This document shows positions 25,303 to 33,926 of a stretch of 64,000 nt of DNA, in pieces. The DNA is taken from assembly GCF_004028635.1 (NCBI RefSeq), contig NZ_RQJW01000003.1, positions 248,001-312,000 of the forward strand, read 5' to 3'. This DNA comes from Streptomyces cyaneus (GTDB lineage: Bacteria > Actinomycetota > Actinomycetes > Streptomycetales > Streptomycetaceae). Numbering within the stretch: the first letter of the stretch is position 1; the number at the start of each line of letters is the position of its first letter. The notes beneath the pieces are model-generated. The model had not been told where the DNA came from and searched no databases. It saw nothing but the letters and a program-made list of their open reading frames with translations. Both the position numbers and the translations under genes were made by a program.

Positions 25303-26520
25303 ATGCGTGTACTGCTCGTGGGCGCCGGCGGGGTGGGTACCGCCGCCACCCGGATCGCGGCCCGGCGTCCGTTCTTCGAGACGATGGTGGTCGCCGACTA
25401 CGACCTGGCGCGTGCCGAGGCGGCCGTGGCGGCGCTCGGCGGTGACGCCCGGTTCCGGGCCGAGCGCGTCGACGCCGGTGACGAGGCGGCGGTGGCCGCG
25501 CTGCTGGAGCGGCACGCGTGCGACGTGCTTCTCAACGCCACCGACCCGCGGTTCGTGATGCCGCTGTTCCAGGCCGCGCGCACGGCCGGGGCCACGTATG
25601 TCGACATGGCGATGTCGCTGTCGAAGCCGCATCCGCAGCGGCCGTACGAGGAGTGCGGGGTCAAGCTGGGCGACGCCCAGTTCGGGCAGGCCGCCGACTG
25701 GGAGAAGGCGGGCGCCCTGGCGCTCGTGGGCATGGGGGTGGAGCCCGGTCTGTCGGACGTCTTCGCCCGGTTCGCCGCGGACGAACTCTTCGACCAGATC
25801 GAGGAGATCGGCGTCCGCGACGGCGCGAACCTCACCGTCGACGGCTACGACTTCGCCCCGTCCTTCAACATCTGGACGACGATCGAGGAGTGCCTCAATC
25901 CGCCGGTGGTCTACGAGAGCGGCCGCGGCTGGTTCACCACCGAGCCCTTCAGCGAGCCCGAGGTGTTCGACTTCCCCGAGGGGATCGGCCCGGTCGAGTG
26001 CGTGAACGTGGAGCACGAGGAGGTGCTCCTGGTCCCGCGCCGGGTCGACGCGCGCCGGGTGACCTTCAAGTACGGTCTGGGCGAGGAGTTCATCGGCACC
26101 CTGAGGACGCTGCACCTGCTGGGCCTGGACCGCACCGAACCGGTGACCGTGCAGAGCGCCGCCGGGCCGGTCGAGGTCTCGCCCCGGGACGTCGTCGCCG
26201 CGTGTCTGCCGGACCCGGCGACGCTGGGCGAGCGGATGCACGGCAAGACCTGTGCCGGCACCTGGGTGCGGGGCGTCAAGGACGGCAAGGCGCGGGAAGT
26301 GTATCTCTACCACGTGGTCGACAACCAGTGGTCCATGAAGGAGTACGGCAGCCAGGCGGTGGTGTGGCAGACCGCCGTCAACCCGGTCGTCGCCCTCGAA
26401 CTCCTCGCCACCGGTGCCTGGTCCGGCGCGGGCGTGCTGGGCCCGGAGGCCTTCCCGGCCCGCCCCTTCCTGGATCTGCTGACGGAATACGGCTCTCCGT
26501 GGGGCATGCGGGAACAGTGA
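25303..26520 (+). CDS. Saccharopine dehydrogenase family protein
   Basis: NAD(P)-dependent enzyme of 405 aa of the saccharopine dehydrogenase/carboxynorspermidine dehydrogenase superfamily. The dinucleotide motif is at the N-terminus (MRVLLVGAGGVGTAATRIAA), followed by VVADYDLARAEAAVAALG, VLLNATDPRFVMPLFQAA and the substrate-domain signature GVEPGLSDVFARFA. The acid substrate is not certain: relatives act on saccharopine or carboxynorspermidine, and many actinobacterial members are untested. ATG 25303 has GGGAG nine bases upstream and gives a canonical N-terminus. A divergent TetR protein probably controls it. The lysine exporter/regulator pair lies 2 kb away, which makes a lysine-catabolic role attractive but unproven. 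Confidence 0.88.
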   Translation: MRVLLVGAGGVGTAATRIAARRPFFETMVVADYDLARAEAAVAALGGDARFRAERVDAGDEAAVAALLERHACDVLLNATDPRFVMPLFQAARTAGATYVDMAMSLSKPHPQRPYEECGVKLGDAQFGQAADWEKAGALALVGMGVEPGLSDVFARFAADELFDQIEEIGVRDGANLTVDGYDFAPSFNIWTTIEECLNPPVVYESGRGWFTTEPFSEPEVFDFPEGIGPVECVNVEHEEVLLVPRRVDARRVTFKYGLGEEFIGTLRTLHLLGLDRTEPVTVQSAAGPVEVSPRDVVAACLPDPATLGERMHGKTCAGTWVRGVKDGKAREVYLYHVVDNQWSMKEYGSQAVVWQTAVNPVVALELLATGAWSGAGVLGPEAFPARPFLDLLTEYGSPWGMREQ

Positions 26521-26543
26521 CCGAAATCGCCGGTGTCCAACGG

Positions 26544-26578
26544 GGTTTCACTCACGCATCGACAGGCGACTCGAAACC
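26544..26578. other. Inverted repeat upstream of the WhiB-like gene
   Basis: GGTTTC and GAAACC are separated by 23 bases in the 106-bp gap between the dehydrogenase and the WhiB-like gene. There is no T-run. It may be a weak terminator or an operator; the short arms make chance possible. Confidence 0.3.
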
Positions 26579-26626
26579 GAGTAATGCATCCACCGAGGGC
26601 ACGTACGACGATCGCAGGTGACTTTG

Positions 26627-26869
26627 ATGGACGACTGGCGAGACCACGCCGCCTGCCGCCATGAGGACCCCGACCTCTTCTACCCGATCGGCACATCCGG
26701 ACCGATGCTGCTGCAGACGGAGCAGGCCAAGGCGGTCTGCCGACGCTGCTCGGTCCAGGAGCAGTGTCTGCGCTGGGCGCTCGACACGGAGCAGTTCATC
26801 GGGATCTGGGGCGGCACGAGCGAGAACGAGCGACGGGCGCTGCGGCGGCGGGCCCGACGAACCGGATGA
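26627..26869 (+). CDS. WhiB-family iron-sulfur transcriptional regulator (Wbl)
   Basis: Actinobacterial Wbl protein of 80 aa. The four cluster-binding cysteines are C10, C38, C41 and C47 (spacing C-x27-C-x2-C-x5-C), expected to hold a redox- and NO-sensitive 4Fe-4S cluster. The turn GIWGG (59-63) and the basic C-terminus (RRALRRRARRTG), which contacts DNA, are both present. Wbl proteins bind region 4 of the principal sigma factor. ATG 26627 is chosen because AGGTG lies six bases upstream and the product then starts MDDWRDHAACR; an in-frame GTG at 26618 is possible. It is monocistronic and converges on a sensor kinase. Which Wbl paralogue it is cannot be decided by eye. Confidence 0.93.
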   Translation: MDDWRDHAACRHEDPDLFYPIGTSGPMLLQTEQAKAVCRRCSVQEQCLRWALDTEQFIGIWGGTSENERRALRRRARRTG

Positions 26870-26907
26870 CCGGCGGATCAGTGCCAGACGCGTCGCGTCC
26901 GCGCGGC

Positions 26908-28731
26908 TCAGTCGGGCGCCGCGGCTCCCGGCAGCCGCAGCGTGAACACGGAACCGGCACCGGGCTCGCTGTCCACCTCGACCGTGCCCCCGTGCGCGGC
27001 GACCAGGTGCCGGACGATCGGCAGGCCCAGCCCGCTGCCTCCGGTACGTCGGCTGCGGGACTTCTCCGCGCGCCAGAACCGGTCGAAGACGTACGGCAGA
27101 TCCTCGGGGTCGATGCCGGTCCCCGTGTCCGTGACCTGGAGGACCACGTCGTCGCCGGCGCGCCGGGCGGTGAGCGTGACGGTGCCGTCGGCCGGCGTGT
27201 GGCGCAGGGCGTTGGAGACGAGGTTGCCGAGTGCCTGGCGCATGCGGACGGGGTCGGCGTCCAGCCACGGGGTGCCGTCCGCTGCCGTACGCAGGCCGAC
27301 GCCCGCCGTGTCGGCGGCGACGCGGTGGGCGGCGGCGACCTGGTCGAGGAGTTCGTCGGCTCGGACGGGCTCGCGGTGCAGGCGCAGGGTGCCGGCGTCG
27401 GCGGCGGCGAGGTCCTGGAGGTCGTCGATGACGCGTTGGAGGACGAGGGACTCGTCGTGCAGTGAGGCGAGCAGGGCGGGGTCCGGGTCGACGACGCCGT
27501 CCCGGGTGACTTCCAGCCAGCCGCGGATGTTGGTGAGCGGGCTGCGCAGTTCATGGGCGATGTCGCTGACCATCGCCTTGCGCTGGGCCTCCAACCGCTC
27601 GCGCCGCTCGGTTAGGTCGTTGAAGGCGGCGGCGAGGATGCCGGTCTCGTCGAGGGTGGTGACGGGGACGCGCACATGCAGCTCGGGCGGCTGCTGGGCC
27701 GCCTCCGTCAGCGCCCGCAGCGGCCGGACGAGCCGGGCGGCGACGACGGCGGTCACGGCCACGGTGACGGCCAGCACCAGCCCGGCGGCACCGACGACCT
27801 TGGCCTTGTTGGCCGGGGACATGTCGAACCGCACGGCGGTGGTGTCCCCACCGCCCAGGAAGAGTTCGGCGACGGGGGCGACGTACGGGTCGAGCTGGGC
27901 GCGGCGTGCCGCGTCGACGCACCGCTCGGCCTCGCGCACCGCCTCACGGTCGCCGGGCCTGGCGGCCTCGCCCAGGAGGTAGCGGGTGCCGAGGCGTTGT
28001 TCGGTCACGTCGACCGCGACGAACTTGTTCATGCCCCCACTCGTTCCGAGCTTGTCCAGGCATGCCTGGGAGCGCTCGGCCAGATCGGCCAGGGCCTTCT
28101 CCTCGGTCGGCGTGGGGGTGTTGAGCAGCCCGTCGGCGCACGCGTCGGGCACATGGCCGCCCGCGACGGGACCGTCGTGGTCCGTGACGACGGGGCGGCC
28201 GCTCGGCGTCTGGACGACCTCGGCGTCGTAGCCGTTGCGGGCGAAGCAGTTCTGCCGGACCAGGGCGAGCTTGTCCAGCCTGGCCCGCTCCGCATCCGTC
28301 ACCCGGTACGGGCCCACCACCCGCGGATCGATGCCGCCGCGCTGTGCTCCGCGCTCCGTGTAGGTGTCGACGTGCAGGGGGTCGACGGTGGCGGCGGCGC
28401 GGGGTGGCAGGGAGGTGCCGGGCGGGGCCGAGTCGGCGATGGTCCTGCGGTCTGTGGTCGTCAGGGCGATACGGCGACCCGTGCGTGCCGACAGCGCCCG
28501 TACGGCGTCCTGCACTCCCCGCCACTCGGGGTGCGTCGCCGCGTAGCCGCTGAGCCGGGCCAGGACGTCCATGTCCTCCGCGAGGACCTGCCCCTGCTCC
28601 TCCCGCAGCGCCCGGGTGGTGGTCTCCACCGCCAGCCAGGCCGTGGCCGCCACCGAGCACACGGCGATCAGCACCGTGGCGATCAGCAGCCGGACCAGGA
28701 GGCGCTTGCGCAGCGGTACGCGCCGGTTCAT
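26908..28731 (-). CDS. Sensor histidine kinase with a large extracytoplasmic domain
   Basis: Membrane sensor kinase of 607 aa. One membrane helix (about 10-34) and a second (about 311-333) enclose an extracytoplasmic domain of roughly 275 residues with four cysteines (C162, C198, C224, C271), which could form two disulfides. A HAMP linker (334-385) leads to the HisKA motif SDIAHELRSPLTNIRGWLEV with phosphoacceptor H393. The HATPase domain shows NLVSNALRHTPADGTV, TDTGTGIDPEDLPYVFDRFW and GGSGLGLPIVRHLV. ATG 28731 overlaps the response regulator stop by four bases (ATGA), so the two are translationally coupled. Gene order with a lipoprotein L,D-transpeptidase and a secreted peptidase points to an envelope signal. 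The ligand is unknown. Confidence 0.94.
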   Translation of the reverse strand: MNRRVPLRKRLLVRLLIATVLIAVCSVAATAWLAVETTTRALREEQGQVLAEDMDVLARLSGYAATHPEWRGVQDAVRALSARTGRRIALTTTDRRTIADSAPPGTSLPPRAAATVDPLHVDTYTERGAQRGGIDPRVVGPYRVTDAERARLDKLALVRQNCFARNGYDAEVVQTPSGRPVVTDHDGPVAGGHVPDACADGLLNTPTPTEEKALADLAERSQACLDKLGTSGGMNKFVAVDVTEQRLGTRYLLGEAARPGDREAVREAERCVDAARRAQLDPYVAPVAELFLGGGDTTAVRFDMSPANKAKVVGAAGLVLAVTVAVTAVVAARLVRPLRALTEAAQQPPELHVRVPVTTLDETGILAAAFNDLTERRERLEAQRKAMVSDIAHELRSPLTNIRGWLEVTRDGVVDPDPALLASLHDESLVLQRVIDDLQDLAAADAGTLRLHREPVRADELLDQVAAAHRVAADTAGVGLRTAADGTPWLDADPVRMRQALGNLVSNALRHTPADGTVTLTARRAGDDVVLQVTDTGTGIDPEDLPYVFDRFWRAEKSRSRRTGGSGLGLPIVRHLVAAHGGTVEVDSEPGAGSVFTLRLPGAAAPD

Positions 28732-29423
28732 CCGCGGCCGCCGCTGAGCTTGTAGCCGACGCCGAACACGGTCAGCAGCCGCACCGGCCTGCGCGGATCG
28801 GCCTCGATCTTCCTGCGCAGGTTCATGATGTGGACGTCGACGGCCCGTTCGGTGGAGGCCCGGTCGGTGCCCCGGGTGCATTCCAGCAACTGCCGCCGGG
28901 AGAAGACCCGTTCGGGTTCGGCGGCCATGGCGAGCAGGATCTCGAACTCGGCCGGCGTGCACTCGACGAAGGCCCCGTCGCAGCGCACCTCGTGCCGTAC
29001 GGGGTCGACGGCGATGCCCGCCGCGCGCACCAGGGGTTCCTCCCGCCGGTCGGCGGCACGTCCGCTGCGCCGCAGCACCGTGCGGATGCGGGCCATCAGC
29101 TCACGCGGGCTGTACGGCTTGGTCATGTAGTCGTCGGCCCCGAGTTCGAGGCCGAGCAGTACGTCGTCCTCGGTCGAGCGCGCGGTCAGCATCAGCACGG
29201 GGATGTCGTCGTCGCGGCGCAGCACCCGGCACACGCCGAACCCGTCGATCACGGGGAGCATCAGGTCGAGGACGACCAGGTCGGGCCTGAGTCTGCGGGC
29301 GGCGTCGAGGGCAGCGGCCCCGTCGTGGACCACGGTGGCGGTGTGGCCCTCCGACAGCAGGGAGCGGCGTATGAGTTCGGCCTGCATCTCGTCGTCCTCG
29401 GCGACCAGCACATGTGCGCACAC
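28728..29423 (-). CDS. OmpR/PhoB-family response regulator
   Basis: Two-component response regulator of 231 aa. The receiver domain has the acidic pair EDD (9-11), phosphoacceptor D53 in LVVLDLMLPVIDGF, T80 in PVLMLTAR and K102 in DDYMTKPYSP. The winged-helix output domain carries VECTPAEFEILLAMAAEPER, FSRRQLLECTRG and AVDVHIMNLRRKIEADP. The GTG start at 29423 has AGGA twelve bases upstream; an internal GTG at codon 5 is an alternative. It is cotranscribed with the sensor kinase (4-bp overlap). It lies 30 bp after the L,D-transpeptidase gene, which suggests that all four minus-strand genes from the M1 peptidase onward form one operon. Confidence 0.95.
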   Translation of the reverse strand: MCAHVLVAEDDEMQAELIRRSLLSEGHTATVVHDGAAALDAARRLRPDLVVLDLMLPVIDGFGVCRVLRRDDDIPVLMLTARSTEDDVLLGLELGADDYMTKPYSPRELMARIRTVLRRSGRAADRREEPLVRAAGIAVDPVRHEVRCDGAFVECTPAEFEILLAMAAEPERVFSRRQLLECTRGTDRASTERAVDVHIMNLRRKIEADPRRPVRLLTVFGVGYKLSGGRG

Positions 29424-29453
29424 GCGGCGGATCCTAAGCGGTCGGGGGGATTT

Positions 29454-30209
29454 TCAGCGGGCCAGCGACTTGGCGTCGCCCATGACGACGACGGGATGCC
29501 GTTCGGGGTCCAGCGCCCGCAGCAGCTCCCGCATGTGCTCCCGCGCGATGCTGACACAGCCCTGGGTCGGCCCGTCGTGATCGACGTGCAGCCATATGCC
29601 ACCGCCTCGGCCCGCGCCGAGCGGACGGGTCCAGTCGAGGGGCGAAGTGCCGGGCTTGCGGTTGTAGTCGATGGCGATCACGTAGTCGAAGGAGCCGGCA
29701 AGGGGCTCGCCTTCGAAGCCGGTGCCGGTGGCGGTGAATCCGACGCCGTGGTCGTACGGCAGCCTGGTCCCGGGGTCGCGGAGCAGGCCGCCGGCGTCCG
29801 TGAGCGTGAAGACCCCGATGGGTGAGCGCAGATCGCCGGCACGGTGGTGGTCGGTCCAGCCGCGCAGCGCGTTGTGGGCGGGCCGGCTGTCACCGGCCTC
29901 CCAGCCGGCGTCGGTGCGCTCGTACAGGACGACGGTGGACTGCGGGGAGTTCCTGCCGCGTCCGGTGACGACGACGGCCTGCCGGGTCTCGGAGGGCACC
30001 TCGGCCCACGTCTTGGGGCCCAGGCCGGGCAGTTGCCGCGGGGCGGCCCGCAGAGCGATCTCGGGTGTGGGAGTGCCCGTCGTGGGCGTGCCCGTCGCGG
30101 CCGTGGCGACGCCGGGCTCGTGAGCCGGTGTCGCCACGGCTCCGCCGCCGCATCCGGTCAACAACAGGGAGGCGGCCAGCAGCGCGGCACGAGGTCGGTC
30201 GGTGATCAT
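29454..30209 (-). CDS. L,D-transpeptidase (YkuD-type) lipoprotein
   Basis: Exported lipoprotein of 251 aa. The signal peptide is short with lipobox LLTGC (C20). A Thr/Pro-rich linker (about 30-55) spans the wall. The YkuD domain occupies the rest and ends with the catalytic segment GIWLHVDHDGPTQGCVSI, containing H208 and nucleophile C218. Such enzymes make 3-3 cross-links in peptidoglycan or attach proteins to it; many short Streptomyces members are untested. It lies between the M1 peptidase and the response regulator on the same strand with gaps of 51 and 30 bp. The operon suggests that wall remodelling and envelope sensing are coupled. Confidence 0.88.
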   Translation of the reverse strand: MITDRPRAALLAASLLLTGCGGGAVATPAHEPGVATAATGTPTTGTPTPEIALRAAPRQLPGLGPKTWAEVPSETRQAVVVTGRGRNSPQSTVVLYERTDAGWEAGDSRPAHNALRGWTDHHRAGDLRSPIGVFTLTDAGGLLRDPGTRLPYDHGVGFTATGTGFEGEPLAGSFDYVIAIDYNRKPGTSPLDWTRPLGAGRGGGIWLHVDHDGPTQGCVSIAREHMRELLRALDPERHPVVVMGDAKSLAR

Positions 30210-30260
30210 GAGTCGACCTTGGCCGACAGTTGTGAGGAACTCGTCAGGACTCGGCAGGAT

Positions 30261-31688
30261 CTACGGCTCGTTCGGCTTGCCCTCGCCGTAGACCCAGGTC
30301 CGCAGCAGCGCGTCCAGCTCCTTGCCCGACACGCGTTCCGCCAGCCGCACGAACTGCGCGGTCGTGCCGTGGCCGTCGCGGCGCTCGCCCGCCCACGTCC
30401 GCAGGATCCGGAAGAACGTCCGGTCGCCGACCGTCGTACGGAGCCGGTGAAGGGCCATGGCGCCGCGGGCGTACACGGGGACGCCGAAGATGTTCGCGCC
30501 GCTGCCCGGATCGCCGGGCGGGAACTCCCACAGAACGTCGTCCGCGGGGCGGGCGTACAGCGCGTCGAAGGTCTGCTGTGCGCTGTTGCCGCCGTGCTGC
30601 TCGCTGTAGAGCCAGTCGACGTAGGTCGCGAAGCCCTCGTTGAGCCAGATGTCCTTCCAACTGGTCAGGGACACGGAGTTGCCGAACCACTGGTGGGCGC
30701 TCTCATGGACGAGGGTGCTGAGGTTCGGCGCCCGGTCGTACACGGGACGCGTCTGGGTCTCCAGCGCGTACCCGACCTCCGGGGCCCGGTCCACGATCGA
30801 ACCGGCGGCCCGGTACGGGTAGGGCCCGAAGAGCTTGCTCGCCCAGTCCAGGACGGAGGGCAGCTTCTTCAGTACGGGTGCCGCCTCGGCGGCCTCGCGC
30901 GGGTCGACGGCGTTGTAGACCCGGATGCCGTCGCGGGTGGTGTACTGCTCGACCTGGAACTTCCCCACGGTCGCCGTGGCGAGGTAGGCGGCCATCGGTT
31001 CGGGCTGGTGCCAGCGGAAGGTGGTCAGGCCGTTCGTCGTCCACTGCCCCAGGAGGACGCCGTTGGCGACGGCGGTGCGGCCCTTGGGGACGGTGATCGT
31101 GAAGTCGTACGACGCCTTGTCCTTGGGGTGGTTGTTGGCCGGGAACCAGGTCATGGCGCCCTGTGGCTCCCCGGCGACGAAGGCGCCGTCGTCGGTGGGG
31201 ATCCAGCCGTCGAGCGAGCCGTCCGGGTCGGTGACCGGGCCGGGGGTGCCGTTGTAGCTGACCGCGACACGGAACACCTGGCCCTGGCGCAGGGCGCGGC
31301 GCGGGGTGACGACGAGTTCCTGACCCTCGCGCCGGAAGTCGGCCTTGCGGTGGTCGACGGTGAGTCCGGTGACTTTCAGGCCGTTGAGGTCGAGGTCGAA
31401 ACGGGTCAGGGACTGGGTGGCACGAGCCGTGAGAACCGCGTGGCCGTCGAGGTGACGGCTCGTCGGGTCGTAGCGGAGGGTCAGGTCGTAGTGGCCGACG
31501 TGGTAGCCGCCGTTGCCGGCCAGCGGGAAGTAGGGGTCACCCACGCCGGCCTTGCCGATGGGTCCGGCCGACGCGGGCCCGGCGGCTGCGAGGAGCGCGG
31601 CCAGGGCGAGGGGAACGGTCACGATCACGGCTTCGCGGCGGAGGACGGCCGTGCGGCTGATGGCCTGTTCTCTGTTGGCCTGCTTCAC
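30261..31688 (-). CDS. Secreted M1-family zinc metallopeptidase
   Basis: Exported aminopeptidase-like protein of 475 aa. A Sec signal peptide (VIVTVPLALAALLAAAGPASA) is followed by the M1 N-terminal beta domain (VGHYDLTLRYDPTSRHLDGH, MTWFPANNHPKDKASYDF). The catalytic domain has the zinc site H328-E-S-A-H332 and third ligand E351 in DIWLNEGFATY. The exopeptidase GAMEN motif is replaced by YALETQ, as in other compact actinobacterial M1 members. It lacks the large C-terminal helical domain of full-length aminopeptidase N. The GTG start has GGAGG seven bases upstream. It is the first gene of the minus-strand envelope operon. Substrates are probably peptides in the wall or medium. Confidence 0.92.
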   Translation of the reverse strand: MKQANREQAISRTAVLRREAVIVTVPLALAALLAAAGPASAGPIGKAGVGDPYFPLAGNGGYHVGHYDLTLRYDPTSRHLDGHAVLTARATQSLTRFDLDLNGLKVTGLTVDHRKADFRREGQELVVTPRRALRQGQVFRVAVSYNGTPGPVTDPDGSLDGWIPTDDGAFVAGEPQGAMTWFPANNHPKDKASYDFTITVPKGRTAVANGVLLGQWTTNGLTTFRWHQPEPMAAYLATATVGKFQVEQYTTRDGIRVYNAVDPREAAEAAPVLKKLPSVLDWASKLFGPYPYRAAGSIVDRAPEVGYALETQTRPVYDRAPNLSTLVHESAHQWFGNSVSLTSWKDIWLNEGFATYVDWLYSEQHGGNSAQQTFDALYARPADDVLWEFPPGDPGSGANIFGVPVYARGAMALHRLRTTVGDRTFFRILRTWAGERRDGHGTTAQFVRLAERVSGKELDALLRTWVYGEGKPNEP

Positions 31689-31845
31689 CTGTGCTCCTCC
31701 AACGTGGGGGGGTGGGCAACGGCCTCACCCTAGGCGTCGGATCGCCCGGAACCCCCTCGCTCGAGGCAGGTTGTGTCGCTTCGAGGGCCGTAAGAGTTCG
31801 CGGCAGTAGGCTCCGGGCACGACTTCGACCGAGAAAGGCATGATT

Positions 31846-32196
31846 GTGAGCATTCGCGTCCGACGCGTGTACGACCCGCCCGAGCCGGAAGACGGTGTGC
31901 GCGTCCTGGTCGACCGGCTGTGGCCGCGCGGTCTGTCGAAGGACGCGGCCCGCGTGGACGAGTGGCCCAAAGGGCTCACCCCGTCGACGGAGCTGCGCCG
32001 CTGGTATCACGCGGACGAGAGGTCGTACGAGGACTTCGCCGGCCGCTACGAGGCGGAGCTGGCCGAGCCGGAGGCGGCCGAACTCCTCGAACATGTGAGG
32101 GAGTTGGCGAGCAAGGGTGAGGTGACCCTGCTGACCTCGTCGAAGTCCCCCGAGCAGAGCCACGCCGCCGTGCTGGCCCGTCTCCTGCAGGCGTGA
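31846..32196 (+). CDS. DUF488 family protein
   Basis: Cytoplasmic protein of 116 aa with the family pattern VRRVYDPPEPEDGVRVLVDR, LWPRGLSKDAARVDEWPKGL, YHADERSYEDFAGRYEAEL and the closing GEVTLLTSSKS. DUF488 proteins are widespread and sometimes called YeaO-like; no activity is established. Two starts compete: ATG 31840 has its only purine-rich stretch (GAGAAAGG) one base away, while GTG 31846 lies seven bases from it, so GTG is preferred. It is divergent from the M1 peptidase gene and convergent with the FAD dehydrogenase gene, so it is transcribed alone. Confidence 0.83.
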   Translation: MSIRVRRVYDPPEPEDGVRVLVDRLWPRGLSKDAARVDEWPKGLTPSTELRRWYHADERSYEDFAGRYEAELAEPEAAELLEHVRELASKGEVTLLTSSKSPEQSHAAVLARLLQA

Positions 32197-32236
32197 CGCC
32201 TGCTCACATCGCAAGGAGACGGGCCGTGCGCCGCCG

Positions 32237-33910
32237 TCAGGCCGTCTGCCGTGCCGCGGCCCGGCCCGCCGCGCGGCCCGAGAAGAGGCAGCCGCCGAGG
32301 AAGGTGCCCTCCAGGGCGTTGTAGCCGTGGACGCCGCCGCCGCCGAAGCCGGCGACCTCGCCGGCCGCGTAGAGACCGTCGATGGGCGTCCCGTCGGCTG
32401 CGAGCGCGCGGGAGTCGAGGTCGGTCTGGATGCCGCCCAGCGTCTTGCGGGTCAGGATGTGCAGCTTGACGCCGATGAGGGGGCCGGCCGCCGGGTCGAG
32501 GATGCGGTGCGGGGTGGCGACGCGACCGAGGCGGTCGCCGATGTAGCGGCGGGCGTTGCGGATGCCCTGGACCTGGGAGTCCTTGCTGTACGGGTTGGCG
32601 ATCTGCAGGTCGCGGGCCTCGATCTGGCGCCGGACGGCCTCGGCGTCGAGGAGTGGCTTGTCCGTCAACTGGTTCATCTTCTCGACCAGTTGCTCCAGGT
32701 TCGGGGCGGTCACGAAGTCCGCGCCGTTGCGCAGGAACGCCGCCACCGGCCCCGGGGCGCCCTTGCCGAGCACGCGCTCCTTCAGGAACCCGGCGCGGTC
32801 CTTGGCGGTGATGTCGGGGTTCTGCTCGGAGCCCGACAACGCGAACTCCTTCTCGATGATCTTCTGGCTGAGGATGAACCAGGAGTGGTCGTACCCGGCG
32901 ATGTCCGCGTCGGTGCGCAGGTGCTTGAGGGTGCCGAGGGTGTCGTAGCCCGGCAGGCAGGGGTCGGGCAGGCGGCGGCCGAGGGCGTCGAACCACATGG
33001 AGGACGGGCCGGGCAGGATCCGGATGCCGTGCCCGGGCCAGATCGGGTCCCAGTTCTGCAGGCCCTCGGTGTAGTGCCACATACGGTCGCGGTTGACGAG
33101 GCGTACGCCCGCCTGCGCGCTGATGTCGAGCATGCGTCCGTCGACGTAGGCGGGGACGCCGGTGACCATCTCGGTGGGCGGCGTACCCAGTCGCTCGGGC
33201 CAGTAGCGGCGGACGATGTCGTGGTTGGCGCCGATGCCACCGGTGGTGACGACGACGGCCTGGGCGGTCAGCTCGAACTCGCCGATCCGGTCGCGGTTGG
33301 AGGCGACGCCCCGGGGCGAGTTGTCGTCGGCCAGGACCGTGCCGCGCACGCCGCGTGCGGCGCCGTCCTCGATGACCAGCTCGTCGACCTGGTGCCGGTG
33401 GTAGAAGGTGAGCAGCCCGTCGCGCGCGGCCTGCTTGGCGTACCGGACGAACGGCTCCACGACGCCCGTGCCGGTGCCCCAGGCGATGTGGAACCGGGGC
33501 ACGGAGTTGCCGTGGCCGTCGGCGCGCAGGTCGCCGCGCTCCGCCCAGCCCACCGTGGGCAGGAACTTGATGCCGTGTCCGTCCAGCCAGGCCCGCTTCT
33601 CGCCGGCCGCGAACTCGACGTACGCGCGTGCCCAGCGCACCGCCCAGGAGTCCTCGTCGTCCACGCGGTCGAACTGGGCGCTGCCCCGCCAGTCGTTCCA
33701 GGCCAGGTCGAGGGAGTCCTTGATGCCCAGGCGCCGCTGCTCCGGGGAGTCGACGAGGAAGAGCCCGCCGAAGGACCAGAACGCCTGCCCGCCGAGGTTG
33801 GCCGCGTTCTCCTGGTCCACCAGTGCGACCCTGCGGCCCCGGCTGGTCAGTTCGCTCGCGGCGACCAGGCCCGCGAGTCCCGCTCCGACGACGATGACGT
33901 CGGCATCCAT
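32237..33910 (-). CDS. FAD-binding dehydrogenase (3-ketosteroid dehydrogenase/fumarate reductase flavoprotein superfamily)
   Basis: Flavoprotein of 557 aa with an N-terminal FAD motif (DADVIVVGAGLAGLVAASEL, G9-G14) and the second FAD contact near the C-terminus (IDGLYAAGEVAGFGGGGVHG, NALEGTFLGGCLFSGR). This two-block arrangement with a large capping domain is that of the KstD/flavocytochrome c group. The branch is the uncharacterised 'FAD-binding dehydrogenase' group common in Actinobacteria, and steroid activity should not be assumed. ATG 33910 has AAGGGA at good distance; the frame stays open further upstream but runs through the TetR gene. It begins 16 bp after the TetR stop and is its operon partner and probable target. 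Confidence 0.88.
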   Translation of the reverse strand: MDADVIVVGAGLAGLVAASELTSRGRRVALVDQENAANLGGQAFWSFGGLFLVDSPEQRRLGIKDSLDLAWNDWRGSAQFDRVDDEDSWAVRWARAYVEFAAGEKRAWLDGHGIKFLPTVGWAERGDLRADGHGNSVPRFHIAWGTGTGVVEPFVRYAKQAARDGLLTFYHRHQVDELVIEDGAARGVRGTVLADDNSPRGVASNRDRIGEFELTAQAVVVTTGGIGANHDIVRRYWPERLGTPPTEMVTGVPAYVDGRMLDISAQAGVRLVNRDRMWHYTEGLQNWDPIWPGHGIRILPGPSSMWFDALGRRLPDPCLPGYDTLGTLKHLRTDADIAGYDHSWFILSQKIIEKEFALSGSEQNPDITAKDRAGFLKERVLGKGAPGPVAAFLRNGADFVTAPNLEQLVEKMNQLTDKPLLDAEAVRRQIEARDLQIANPYSKDSQVQGIRNARRYIGDRLGRVATPHRILDPAAGPLIGVKLHILTRKTLGGIQTDLDSRALAADGTPIDGLYAAGEVAGFGGGGVHGYNALEGTFLGGCLFSGRAAGRAAARQTA

Positions 33911-33926
33911 GGCGACCGTCCCTTCC

